64,000 bases of DNA, from NCBI GenBank assembly GCA_963576725.1, contig OY755236.1:67798379-67862378 (forward strand), written 5' to 3'. Both the position numbers and the translations under genes were made by a program. The DNA is from Azorinus chamasolen. Lineage: Eukaryota > Mollusca > Bivalvia > Cardiida > Solecurtidae. Under the pieces are notes generated by a model. The model was not told the DNA's origin and did not search any database. It worked only from the letters and a program-made list of their open reading frames with translations. This document shows, piece after piece, positions 53,131 to 61,802 of this stretch. Each line of letters starts with the position of its first letter. Positions within the stretch are counted from its first letter, which is position 1.

Positions 53131-53552
53131 TTGTAGCAATATTGTGTCCGGCTGGAAATTGAGAGACTGTGATAGATCAGGTCACATCTTATATACGACC
53201 CTAACTAACTATAAATATACATTAGACAGTGCCTACTATTATCCTTACATCGCTTCATTCTTGAAAATAAAGTAATATTGTCTAACAACCGACAATTTTA
53301 CTGTATTTCAGTTTTAATCAGTTTTTCCCACACAACAATACTCCCTGTGGACTGTGCTGTTTAAGACAATGACAAAGTAGATGGTTAATGGTAAATCGTT
53401 ATTGCTACGCTCTGTAAAAGACTTAGCGTAAGTAATGGGGATATGGAGAAATCACACCGGAATTTGGAGTGAACTTCTAAATATTTTGTAAAACCAAATT
53501 AACCCTTTCCCTGTTGAATATTTATGTAAATAAAAAAAATACTGTATGCATA

Positions 53553-53928
53553 TTAAAGTGATAGTCTCTACCTTCAACGTGTTTTAACAATGCCTAACAG
53601 TTAAATCAATCATTTGTGTGTATGCTGAAAAGAAGTATTTCGCAGAAAACCAGTCGAATAAACACCGAAGAAGGCACAACTTGTTTGATACTATGTTATT
53701 CGGAAATGTATTAGTTCTTATTCGGCTCGCGTTTTAATTTCGTGGTCGACAATATTTTGTTGTAGAACAAAAATCATAAGTATCGATGTAAATGGTTTAT
53801 TTTGTATCACAGGGGCATTTTTCGATATAAGTTCAAATTGACAATCTTCATAATAATAATTGAACATAAATACCAAGTTTTATGATATTATTGAAAATAT
53901 GCGTTCATTGTAGGGATTTCCTCTTTAA
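53553..53928. mobile_element. 0.4-kb TTAA-flanked element, copy 2
   Basis: TTAA ends, AGTGATAGTCTCTAC left and GTAGGGATTTCCTC right. The interior is collinear with 16260-16664: TTATTCGGCTCGCGTTTTA, GGTTTATTTTGTATCACAGG, GACAATCTTCATAATAATAA. Confidence 0.85.
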
Positions 53929-54119
53929 TCAGCTGATTTATTGTAATGACATATGAGCACGTGACTGTGAACTATTGGCATTGACAGAGACTGCAGAATC
54001 AGATTAGACTTTCATTAGCAGACATATTAGCTGAATTTTGATAAATAAAACTAGGTCACGGTAACAAACAGTTATAGGAGTCGTCTGGTCTGGGTCACAG
54101 GGGTCTATACTGCTTCATG

Positions 54120-55035
54120 ACAGTCTATATACATGTATACTATACAATAAACAAGGGTTCTAACTGACAGAACGGATACCCGTGTACCTCAAGTACTCTT
54201 ACATTTTATATGAAACTTCGTAATTCTTTCGGCTACTGAAAGTAAAGATATTTCACCACCAAGTAAGTATGCTCTTCTGACGGAATCAAATACATTACTA
54301 TAAATCCAACAATGATTTTCACAAATTTTACGTGTTTCTGGGTCAATGACAAACGTTCGTTCGCCCCGGTCTCACCCTATCACAGTGATAACCTGACCAT
54401 ATGCAGGTCAAAAGATGGCGTGATTCAATCACCGATCTCCATCTTTTTAGTCCCAAGCATCAAAAGAATGATGTAAAACTAGCTAAGTTTGTCTGTTAGC
54501 TTCAAATCGTCGAGGAAGGAGCCATTGTACGTGACGTCACGGATATCCCAAGTATTCCCTCGCTCATCCAAAGAAATTGCTCCATTCATATTTGTTGCAA
54601 AATGACACCATCCGAAATAGAAATATAACGACAGACGGAAAGGCCGCTGTTATTAGTTACTTACTTATTTAGAGGATAAAACAAATGGAGATTGGTGATA
54701 GAATTGGGTTGTTTTATTGAGTCACGCTATCTTTTGAACTGCAAATTGCCAGGTTAAACTGCTGTGATATAGTGAGATCGGCGTGAACGAACGTTTGTCA
54801 TTGACCCAGAAACACGTGAAGTGTTTAGAAATTCATTGATGGATTGATAAGTGTGCATAAGTTACCGTAAGAAGATTATATTTATTTGATAGTAAAATAT
54901 ATTGGCTTTAAATAGCCGAAAGAATTACGAAATTATCATTGAAATTGCAAGAGTTACATTCATATTTGTACTTGTGGTACACAATTGTCCGTTCTGCTAG
55001 TTGGAACCCTTGTTATTATATAATACATATAGACA
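54120..55035. mobile_element. large inverted repeat (foldback element), arms of about 300 bp
   Basis: Left arm motifs ACAAGGGTTCTAACTGACAG, CTTCGTAATTCTTTCGGCTA and GTGTTTCTGGGTCAATGACA reappear reversed in the right arm (TGTCATTGACCCAGAAACAC near 54796, TAGCCGAAAGAATTACGAAA near 54912, AGTTGGAACCCTTGTTATTA near 55000). The 250-bp centre is unpaired and includes GTGACGTCAC near 54531. No transposase frame. Confidence 0.8.
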
Positions 55036-55256
55036 CCCATGAGGCAGGACAGACTCCTGTGAGCTGGGTCTACTCTGTTTGCAGAGACGCAAAAAGGTGT
55101 CTTTGTGAGAGAAATGGTTAAAGCTCCATTGTCTCATTTCTAGCATACATTTATAAAGAAGTGCACATGTCTTGTTTAATTTGCTTTCATGTGTTCTGCT
55201 CCTGGTTTTAAAAATAACCCAACAAAATGACAACGGTGTTATCAAATAAAAACTAA

Positions 55257-55478
55257 TTGAACTCTTATCCAGCTCTTCGCGATCTGACTCGTATTTTCAA
55301 ATAACTTGATATCAGATGAGACGCAGGGTAACTCGGCGTCTCCTCAGGATCCAAGCTATTTGACACTCGGTCAATAAGTTCTCAAATATTGATACAATCG
55401 GAAGTGGTCTACCGTCAAGATTTCACAAGATCCAAATTTGAATAGACATCATTTTGTTTACAGTGGGCTAAACGTTAA
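55257..55478. mobile_element. P-MITE, type b, full length
   Basis: TTGAACTCTTATCCAGCTCT left, CAGTGGGCTAAACGTTAA right. The hairpin is CAGATGAGACGCAGGGTAAC and TCGGCGTCTCCTCAGGATCC, then GACACTCGGTCAATAAGTTC and GATCCAAATTTGAATAGACA. Confidence 0.8.
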
Positions 55479-55647
55479 TCAGCCGCTGCGTGTCCACTGT
55501 AAGGCAGCTCCTTCCAATAATTACACTGAACTCCGCGCACTCAATAGTTGTGTCATTTGTAGCTGACAGTTCGCTTATTTGTTTGAATTATTATCACACA
55601 CAGACACACCGATGTAATAATCCTATTAAAAACCAGTAAATTATATA

Positions 55648-55859
55648 CAGTAAAACCTCTCTATTACGACCACCTAAAAGAGGCATATTAATGGATATCA
55701 AAATCAGGTGGTAGCTTAGTGCAGGATGAAAGTTATGCTCAAAGTAGCTTATAGCATTACTTGCTAATTCGCCCTGCAATGACCTTCAATAAGCACCAAT
55801 CTGCTTTTAATGGCACCAGTTTCTACTCGTTAAGTGGTTGCTTTAGAGGGGTTCTACTG
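55648..55859. mobile_element. T-MITE
   Basis: CAGTAAAACCTCTCTATTAC left, AGAGGGGTTCTACTG right, TA on the left. Contains CAGGTGGTAGCTTAGTGCAG and a disturbed hairpin centre. Confidence 0.8.
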
Positions 55860-56205
55860 TTTATGCTTTTGATGTGTGACCTATTAATTAGATTGTTGCT
55901 GTGTGTATGGCAGTGTCTATGACAAACAGCGTTAATGTGGTCCCTCGTTCTTTATTGAAGGTTCACTTTCTTGTTACGACAAAGAATGAAACTTTCACGT
56001 TTATTATTCAATAATAACCTTTTTATTTTATAATTGTCTGTCCGAATACGTAGTGTAATTAGAATAAATACATTTAATCTTGTGAAAAAAATTATCTGTA
56101 GAAACCCTTCGTATACATCAATATGTTCATATAGTATAAGAAAAAAATTACTCGCTAACCTTTGGCACGCATCAAAGTATTCCAATAACTTATCTCAAGC
56201 GCCCA
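55860..56205. other. no feature recognised
   Basis: AT-rich; no repeat or gene recognised. Confidence 0.4.
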
Positions 56206-56207
56206 CC

Positions 56208-56463
56208 TTAACCCTTTACTCCATGGATCTTCATGTAAGAATGATATTATGAATATTAATTATATTAATGGTTAAAATAGTACATGGACACAGTAATTCT
56301 TCGCCATGGCAGAAACTGTATGAAATTTATTTATATTATATGATAAACAAACAGAGCAGATCCTGACCAGACGGCTCCAGACAGCTCTTACAGGAGCCGT
56401 CTGATCTGGATCCACTCAGTTTGCAAAGGCATAGAGAAGCATATTTATGGAGTAGAGTGTTAA
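56208..56463. mobile_element. P-MITE, type a, full length reference copy
   Basis: TTAACCCTTTACTCCATGGA left, TTTATGGAGTAGAGTGTTAA right. Interior CATGGCAGAAACTGTATGAA, hairpin AACAAACAGAGCAGATCCTG, CAGCTCTTACAGGAGCCGTC, TGATCTGGATCCACTCAGTT. The best preserved type a copy in the window. Confidence 0.85.
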
Positions 56464-56474
56464 AGATGCACACT

Positions 56475-56632
56475 ACTGGGTCATATAGCTTAATGAAGGG
56501 CGAAAGTACAGCCCTGAGCTTTCTGCTCATTATATTCTGCTTTATATGGTATTACTCTCGTCCGCAATAAGCAACAGTCTGCCAATTTCTACTCGTTAAG
56601 TAGTTTCTTTATAGGGATTCTATTTTACATTC
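56475..56632. mobile_element. degenerate T-MITE
   Basis: GTCATATAGCTTAATGAAGG, GAGCTTTCTGCTCATTATAT and ACTCGTTAAGTAGTTTCTTT. Right end TAGGGATTCTATTTTA is worn. From 56640 to 56940 nothing was seen. Confidence 0.5.
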
Positions 56633-56944
56633 ATGATAATGTCAATGTCTTTTCTTAAAGATGTATGCTACACAAATTGCGGCAAATTTTGCGTTTCAAA
56701 CTGACTTCAGAATCGGAATCTATGTACCCTAAAGGGTAATTTAACAATAAACAGTACGGTTAGTAAATGGCTGTTTGTGTCGAAAAAAGTAGAAAAACGT
56801 ATAGTTACGGAAACCAACGGAACATTGTTTGCCATTGGCTGGAATCTGTCGTAATATTCAAATTTACATACCGGAAATAATTATTCGATGTATATGTTGG
56901 TCAAAAAACCAGTATCAGCCATTGTACTTAAGATAACAACCTAA

Positions 56945-57187
56945 TTAATTTTCAAATCGTTGTTCCGAAATAGAATCAGAGTCATTCAGAACTTGGCCGA
57001 AGATGTCAGCTGATTTCCGTACAAAATCCCCGTTTCTAAAACGGAGGCTCCTTTTTAAGAATTTAGCAGTATTCGGATAGCGATAATATTTAGCTGAACA
57101 AATATATCCTGTCGGAAAATGGGTCGTAAGCATTATTTTCATTGTATGTGTACGTGTACAGTTTCTAGTGTTAATTAAAATGTGCAT
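56945..57187 (-). CDS. possible exon, product unknown
   Basis: An open minus-strand frame ends at a stop at 56945. After a possible acceptor (TTTTCCGACAG near 57113) it encodes a basic stretch, TAKFLKRSLRFRNGDFVRKS, then an acidic, polar end. It could be a terminal exon, but there is no recognised domain, no clear polyadenylation signal downstream, and the length is within chance. Treat as a hypothesis. Confidence 0.18.
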   Translation of the reverse strand: MHILINTRNCTRTHTMKIMLTTHFPTGYICSAKYYRYPNTAKFLKRSLRFRNGDFVRKSADIFGQVLNDSDSISEQRFEN

Positions 57188-57399
57188 AATACATCTTTAA
57201 AAGAAGAGAAGAGTTTAAGGTCCCAGTATATTGTTATGTGAATTAATTTCCGAGCTCAGTTAAATGTCAAATTTTGTTACATATGAGGATTTGTATACAA
57301 AATAACATCAGTTAACGTCTTGCAGGAAAATGTCGCGAAACGAAACTTCTAAATTTGACGTATATATGAAATAACAAATGCAAGCAACTGATTCCATGT

Positions 57400-57595
57400 T
57401 CCCACGTTTCATGGTTGAAATGAACTTTTCGTCTCGACCGGGACAACTATCCCTTCTGATATCTGCGTTGAATGCGACTCCATCGTGTTATACGCGGCTT
57501 GTTGCTTACTGTTTAACAGAGAGGTCACGTGACGATCACGCCACAGTAGCTCATTTACATTTGATGGACCATCTGTCCACCTAGGTATTCATTCC
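57400..57595 (-). CDS. possible exon in a higher-GC island, product unknown
   Basis: The island is richer in G+C and CpG than its surroundings. A minus-strand frame is open from about 57593 to a stop near 57411 and contains NELLWRDRHVTSLLNSKQQA. A plus-strand frame of 68 codons (57378-57584) overlaps it, so the coding strand is unclear. No family recognised. It might equally be a regulatory element. Confidence 0.18.
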
Positions 57596-57734
57596 CATGG
57601 TAAATCACATTCGTTTCTTCAAAATGAAAAATATTTCGAGCATCGTTTGTTTGCTAGTGTTTTAAACTAACATTAATTTTTGTACACAAACTCGAGATCT
57701 ATGTACACACTCTTCAATTGCTGCCACTCGGTGC

Positions 57735-57845
57735 TTGTGGCGTTCTTTGTATTCATCATCCTTTGGCGCCACATGGGCTATTCAGTGTCGCAGTTCCCTC
57801 AACTCCAAACAATTCGATTCAGTGTCGCAGTTCTCTAGATCCAGC
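57735..57845 (-). repeat. ACTGCGACACT repeat, reversed
   Basis: ATTCAGTGTCGCAGTTCCCT and ATTCAGTGTCGCAGTTCTCT are reverse copies of the motif at 18.6 kb; GGCGCCACATGGGCTATTCA matches the adjacent segment there. Confidence 0.5.
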
Positions 57846-57899
57846 CCAAACAATATAATATTTTTCAGACAGGTGTTTTGAGACGCCCTGTCCTATCTT

Positions 57900-58090
57900 G
57901 CTCTTGTGTAAGTTGAGGCGTCACATATTGTCTTTTGTTTTCGATGGTTTTGTAGATTGCGATTTGGCACTGAGACTCATTGGAACAGTTCTGTGAAAGT
58001 TGTGTGTGTATATGTGTGCGCGTAATTCATTGTGTTTCTGGGGTTGTGGAATTTCGCGGAGCGTCCCCTGTCTGACGCATGTTCTACTTT
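57900..58090 (+). repeat. weak tail III-like sequence
   Basis: TTGTGTTTCTGGGGTTGTGG and GGAGCGTCCCCTGTCTGACG recall the tail III end, but the match is poor. Confidence 0.25.
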
Positions 58091-58600
58091 TAATATAATT
58101 GGACGGGGCCAGTTATACCTACTATGCTTCCGTCTAGACATGTTTCATGGATATCACTAGAGAGTGCATCATAAACGTCTGTAACAGAATGTGTTATAAA
58201 TAATGCGTACGTGCACTATTCCAAATCGATATCACAAAAACCAGTTAGTCAAGTCAAACATGATATAATAACATCACTGTTAAGATATATATTTCAAATT
58301 CTAATACTTCGACCTTATTGGACCATTTTCAAAAATACCACTTTACAGTTGAGATCTGAACATGCGTAAACTCTAAAATACTTTAAGGTCCAGTATTGTC
58401 GAAACATTGAAGCTATACATTTATATTTAAATTTTCCTTTGGCATATCAAATCCACTTTATGGCATGTTTTCATTCACTCGGTGTTTTAGTTCTTGTTTA
58501 TTGGCTTCAACGCAACTCTCTGGTTCCTTTTCTGCTTTGATGTTACGAACTAAATATGTTGTACAACTAGTCTCAAGCTTCATAGAAACATTACCAAATG
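58090..58600. other. AT-rich DNA downstream of the Ly6 exon
   Basis: No repeat or gene recognised. A reverse-strand AATAAA lies at 58497-58502, about 525 bp beyond the stop codon of the minus-strand exon at 59028-59255, and could serve as its polyadenylation signal. Confidence 0.35.
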
Positions 58601-58603
58601 CTA

Positions 58604-59023
58604 AGTAAAACACTCTACACTGTCTACAGCGACCACCAAATAGCGGTACAGTAGAACCCCTCTGAACCGGAAGAAATTAGATACTTTTAGGCAGTCGGCT
58701 GCTCAATGCAGGGTGAAAGTCATGCTGAAAGATCTTAGACATGCTTTCTGTGTGACATTCACCCTGCAACCCTGCATTACGCTGCAACCTGTCTCCAAGA
58801 GTGATATTTATGCTAAATTGAACGCCCGGTTTAGAGGGGTTTTACTGTATAATTCTGGGTATCAAAGACGGGTGGAAAATTAATGCAGGGCGAACATTAA
58901 CACGGAAAGCTCCTGCAAAGGAAGTTTCTGCATTACTTTTCTCCTGCATCAAGCATCTACCTGCTTGCTTTTAAATACATAATGCTTATTCATAAAGTGG
59001 TCTCTTTAGAAGGTTATTAACTG
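58604..59023. mobile_element. outer T-MITE, split by an inner T-MITE
   Basis: Left part AGTAAAACACTCTACACTGT and GCGACCACCAAATAGCGG (58604-58646); right part from 58848 with TAATTCTGGGTATCAAAGAC, a hairpin with GAAAGCTCCTGCAAAGG, and the right end AGAAGGTTATTAACTG before TA. The order matches the uninterrupted T-MITE at 3324. Its right end lies four bases from the Ly6 stop codon. Confidence 0.75.
58649..58847. mobile_element. inner T-MITE nested at TA
   Basis: CAGTAGAACCCCTCTGAACC left, TTAGAGGGGTTTTACTG right, TA on both sides. CCGG subtype, hairpin GGCAGTCGGCTGCTCAATGC. The duplicated TA interrupts GCGG-TA-ATTCTGGG of the outer element. Confidence 0.85.
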
Positions 59024-59027
59024 TATT

Positions 59028-59255
59028 TCAAGTTCTATACATCGCTGATATGAATGTGAGTGTCATGAAATGAACTATTAATGACATATCGCACCTCCTC
59101 GCGCTGGCTCCATTTCCAGTATTACACAGTCTGTGAACACAGCAAGACGCGCACGTCTGCACTTTGCTGATCTTCTTCTCACAGCCAGAGCGACATGTCT
59201 GGGCACAAGAGCGCTCTAGAAGCTCCACGTGATCATTGTTCATCAATTTCCGCAC
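59028..59255 (-). CDS. Ly6/uPAR-domain protein, last exon (probably GPI-anchored)
   Basis: The exon encodes 75 residues and a TGA stop (59028-59030). It holds the C-terminal half of a Ly6/uPAR three-finger domain: cysteines at exon residues 17, 21, 25, 35, 38, 39 and 44 in the pattern C-x3-C-x3-C-x9-C-x2-CC-x4-CN, ending CASCCVHRLCNTGN. The CC-x4-CN ending is the family signature. After it, a short Gly/Ala/Ser linker and a hydrophobic stretch (SLIVHFMTLTFISAM) up to the C-terminus look like a GPI-anchor signal, so the protein is probably on the outer cell surface. The 5' edge follows TTTGTCTGATTTAAG, a good splice acceptor, so translation does not start here; the signal peptide and first domain half should be in exons to the right, which I could not find in the window. 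MITEs lie four bases past the stop and about 30 bp before the exon. Function unknown: family members vary widely. Confidence 0.8.
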   Translation of the reverse strand: MRKLMNNDHVELLERSCAQTCRSGCEKKISKVQTCASCCVHRLCNTGNGASARRCDMSLIVHFMTLTFISAMYRT

Positions 59256-59283
59256 CTTAAATCAGACAAAAACAAATATATGC
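59256..59283 (-). promoter_or_regulatory. splice acceptor of the Ly6 exon
   Basis: On the minus strand ATTTGTTTTTGTCTGATTT is a pyrimidine-rich tract followed by AAG and the exon. It decides the exon start at 59255. Confidence 0.7.
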
Positions 59284-59285
59284 AG

Positions 59286-59519
59286 TTAGATCTTTACTCC
59301 ATGAGTATCGATCAAAGAAATAATAGCATCATGACTATTAGATCAACTGTTATAATAGCACAATGACAATGGAAAGTTTGGCCATGACAGAAACTGTAAA
59401 ATCATATATATACTGCATCATAAGCAAACAGAGCAAACCTTGATCAGACGGCTCCTATATGATCTTGTCTAGTCTGTTTGCAAAGGCGTAGAAAGGCATA
59501 TTCATGGAGTAAATAATCT
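59286..59519. mobile_element. P-MITE, type a, in the Ly6 intron
   Basis: TTAGATCTTTACTCCATGAG left, TATTCATGGAGTAAATAATC right. Interior CATGACAGAAACTGTAAAAT, hairpin AAGCAAACAGAGCAAACCTT, ACGGCTCCTATATGATC. It begins about 30 bp upstream of the acceptor. Confidence 0.75.
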
Positions 59520-59629
59520 ATCAACTTTTCTCAAAACACAGCTTTTTGTATCGCTGTTAAAGGTAGGTTACATCCATATGCAGAGTGAAAGTCTCCTCTG
59601 GCAGGTTTCTGTGTGACTTTCACTCAGCA

Positions 59630-60872
59630 TTAATTCGATTCGCCATTTATATTCATGTCATGAGTCATGACATCATGAATATAAATTAACCGAAGTTTTA
59701 GAATGGCACTATGAACAAAACAATTCATATCACGGCAGAAACTGTAGAATCTGGTCTGTATTCTAAAGTAAGCAAACGGAACATACAGTGCTCCCTCCAT
59801 TAACGTCACCTCCCAACAACGGTTCCCTCCCCATAGCGACAACGTGTATTCCCCCCGGAGGATTTTCAAGTAAAACTCCCTCCCGCGAACGATACCTCTC
59901 TACAACGGCTAACGACATGTATATTTGTAGCCGGACGGTAACATTTCCCCCCTTCAACGGTACTTCAGCTGAACGTAATTTTCTGACCACTGAACAAAAG
60001 CAACCAAGCATGTGAAAGATGATTGGTCCCAATGACACTAATCTTTATGTAATTAACGGCCGCCTGTTACCTTACTAGCTCCGAGCAATAATTCTGTCAA
60101 CCATAGCTAATCCGTTGTGCGACTCGAGCGACAATTCGTGTGTAAATCCATTTTGACACACTGACACCTATATGCTGTTGTGTATGACTGATTAAGAGAA
60201 TACTGAATTTCAATTGAGAAACACGTTTTCTATATTTATAAAGTAAAAGAAATTTTGTCGGTTAAATTCGTTTATTTCTCTCTTGTTCCAACGATAACCA
60301 TAGGCGCGTTCGATTTGTCACTTCTAGAAAAAGATCGTGTGACAGAAATGAATTTCAACCGAGTTCGGTCATAAACTGAACATAGAAACTAAAAATTCTT
60401 CACGGCAACAGTACTCTTGTCAAATTTGAACATAAATGCGTAATTATTTTTATTCCGTTTTCCTCTAGTTTTCTCAGAAGGAAACGGTGAATAAAATAGA
60501 ACATGTTCTTCCGAACAATTCTACTCCTGGTGGACCTAATCGCACACGTTCATTTTTCAACTTGCGGATTGCGATTCGTGGACGTAGGGAAACATTTTGT
60601 TATGCATTTTAAACAGGTCTGTCTGTCTGTTAATCTGTCTATCTATCTACATATTTATTAAATCATCAGCGCATACATCCATCTGTCAAAATACGTCTGT
60701 GTAGTGTTCCCTCCCAACAACACCCTCCGCACAACGGCACTTTTATGTGTTTCCGTAAAGTGTCGTTGTTCGGAGGGAGCACTGTACCCTGATCAGCTGT
60801 AGGAGCCATCTGATTTTGATCTACCCTGTTTGCAAATGCTCACAAAGTAGTATTTTCAGAGTAGGGGGTAAA
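59630..60872. mobile_element. middle P-MITE (type a) of a three-level nest
   Basis: Left part: TTAATTCGATTCGCC, CACGGCAGAAACTGTAGAAT, AAGTAAGCAAACGGAACA. Right part from 60787: CTGATCAGCTGTAGGAGCCA, TACCCTGTTTGCAAATGC, TTCAGAGTAGGGGGTAAA. The two halves of its hairpin are separated by a 999-bp insertion. Confidence 0.7.
59786..60784. mobile_element. 999-bp TA-flanked element, innermost of the nest
   Basis: CAGTGCTCCCTCC at the left and GGAGGGAGCACTG at the right are perfect inverted ends; TA flanks both sides (59784-59785, 60785-60786). Subterminal copies of CCTCCC plus ACAACGG recur near both ends (59810-59970 and 60700-60775). The longest frames inside are under 95 codons with no transposase motif, so it is non-autonomous. 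TA target and CAGTG ends suggest a pogo/Tigger-type helper. Confidence 0.85.
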
Positions 60873-61003
60873 GCTGCAACCTGCCTAAATGTTCCGAATC
60901 CTTCTTTACTAAACGTTCAGCTCAGCACGACTTTACTGCATCACTTTTCATCCCACCACTGGTAGTGCCAGAGTTGACGCTTTGTTAGTAATGCTTACAT
61001 ATG

Positions 61004-61236
61004 TTAACCCTTCGCTTGCTATTCACGTCAATATACCTACCTGTGAATAGTGCAGACCCTGCAGGAGCTGTCTCATCAGGGTCTGCACTATTTACAAGTT
61101 GATTGTGCAACCAGTACACTCCACAGCAGTGATTGCACAGCGATATACTTGTACACAGTGAAGATATGTAATTATACAACAGGGCATGGGAAAAGAAGGA
61201 GAAATGTATTTTAAAATTCAGCAAGCGAAGGGTTAA
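61004..61236. mobile_element. P-MITE, type c, reversed second copy
   Basis: TTAACCCTTCGCTTGCTATT left, CAGCAAGCGAAGGGTTAA right, TTAA at both ends. AGACCCTGCAGGAGCTGTCT is an asymmetrically shortened hairpin relative to 6418-6667; outside it the two copies are nearly identical in reverse orientation. Confidence 0.9.
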
Positions 61237-61255
61237 GATGAGTTTGAATATGTTG

Positions 61256-61401
61256 TCAACCCTTTTCCAGCTACTGCAAACAGCCAAGCTGTTTGACACT
61301 CAGTCAAAAACATCTAAAGCTGGATCGAATCGGAAGTAATAAAAATGCACCATGTCAAAATTTGAGCAGACATTAAGTTTATACATTGGGGTAAGGGCTA
61401 G
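61256..61401. mobile_element. P-MITE, type b, hairpin arm deleted
   Basis: TCAACCCTTTTCCAGCTACT left, TTGGGGTAAGGGCTAG right. Keeps CCAAGCTGTTTGACACTCAG and TCAAAATTTGAGCAGACATT. The left arm of the hairpin is gone. Confidence 0.7.
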
Positions 61402-61424
61402 TTTGCTTCAATAGTTTGTTTACA

Positions 61425-61465
61425 ATATATCACCTTGAACCAGACAAAACAAATACCATATGACA
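61425..61465 (-). promoter_or_regulatory. second copy of the Ly6-type splice-acceptor segment
   Basis: Minus strand TATTTGTTTTGTCTGGTTCA then AGGTGATAT resembles the segment at the Ly6 exon (ATTTGTTTTTGTCTGATTTA then AGGTGCGG). Sequence past the acceptor soon runs into a P-MITE. It may be a decayed duplicate exon edge, or chance. Confidence 0.25.
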
Positions 61466-61514
61466 TGTCGTTTCACTGTTTAAATCTGTAGTCAGCAGAC
61501 GTTGTTATCCCCAC

Positions 61515-61652
61515 TTAACTCATTCGCTGCCATATTTTGTCGTCTGCAAACTTTTGTTTGATTAATGTTCGTTTCTGTTACTCGGCGTCTCATCTGGATC
61601 CAAACTGTTGCACAGATAATCACAGATGCGACATTGGAAGCTAATGCGTTAA
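61515..61652. mobile_element. P-MITE related to type b, short
   Basis: TTAACTCATTCGCTGC left, GGAAGCTAATGCGTTAA right. Contains TACTCGGCGTCTCATCTGGA and TCCAAACTGTTGCAC. Confidence 0.65.
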
Positions 61653-61802
61653 AAAATGACATGCGTTGTCGTTTCTTTCAGAATAACCCAAGTGTCAAAC
61701 AGTTTCGATGCTGAAGGCAGACCGATTTACTCAGCGTCTCGTCGGGAGCCAGACTGTTTGCACATGCAATGGCGCACTCGCAATTGGCGCGTTTAAGGTT
61801 AA
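61649..61802. mobile_element. possible P-MITE sharing TTAA with both neighbours
   Basis: AAGTGTCAAACAGTTTCGAT, TTTACTCAGCGTCTCGTCGG and CCAGACTGTTTGCACATGCA form a b-like hairpin. The right end GGCGCGTTTAAGGTTAA shares its TTAA with the next element, the left TTAA with the previous one. Terminal pairing is poor. Confidence 0.45.

Larger units (their letters stand above)
53499..55121. mobile_element. P-MITE, type a, carrying two nested elements
   Basis: Left end TTAACCCTTTCCCTGTTGAA and right end GAGAGAAATGGTTAA with GGGTCTACTCTGTTTGCAGA before it. Type a interior resumes at 53929 (TTGACAGAGACTGCAGAATC). Removing 53553-53928 and about 54120-55035 leaves a body of the usual P-MITE size. Confidence 0.7.
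59555..60939. mobile_element. outer T-MITE of a three-level nest
   Basis: Left part 59555-59630 (GCAGAGTGAAAGTCTCCTCT, TGACTTTCACTCAGCATTAA), right part 60873-60939 (GCTGCAACCTGCCTAAATGT, TTCTTTACTAAACG, CGACTTTACTG). Together they give the usual CCGG-subtype order. The gap is filled by the P-MITE below. Confidence 0.65.

Noticed and set aside
59763..60038. 91-codon minus-strand frame as a transposase
   Set aside because: It starts outside the 999-bp element, covers only subterminal repeats and has no catalytic motif.
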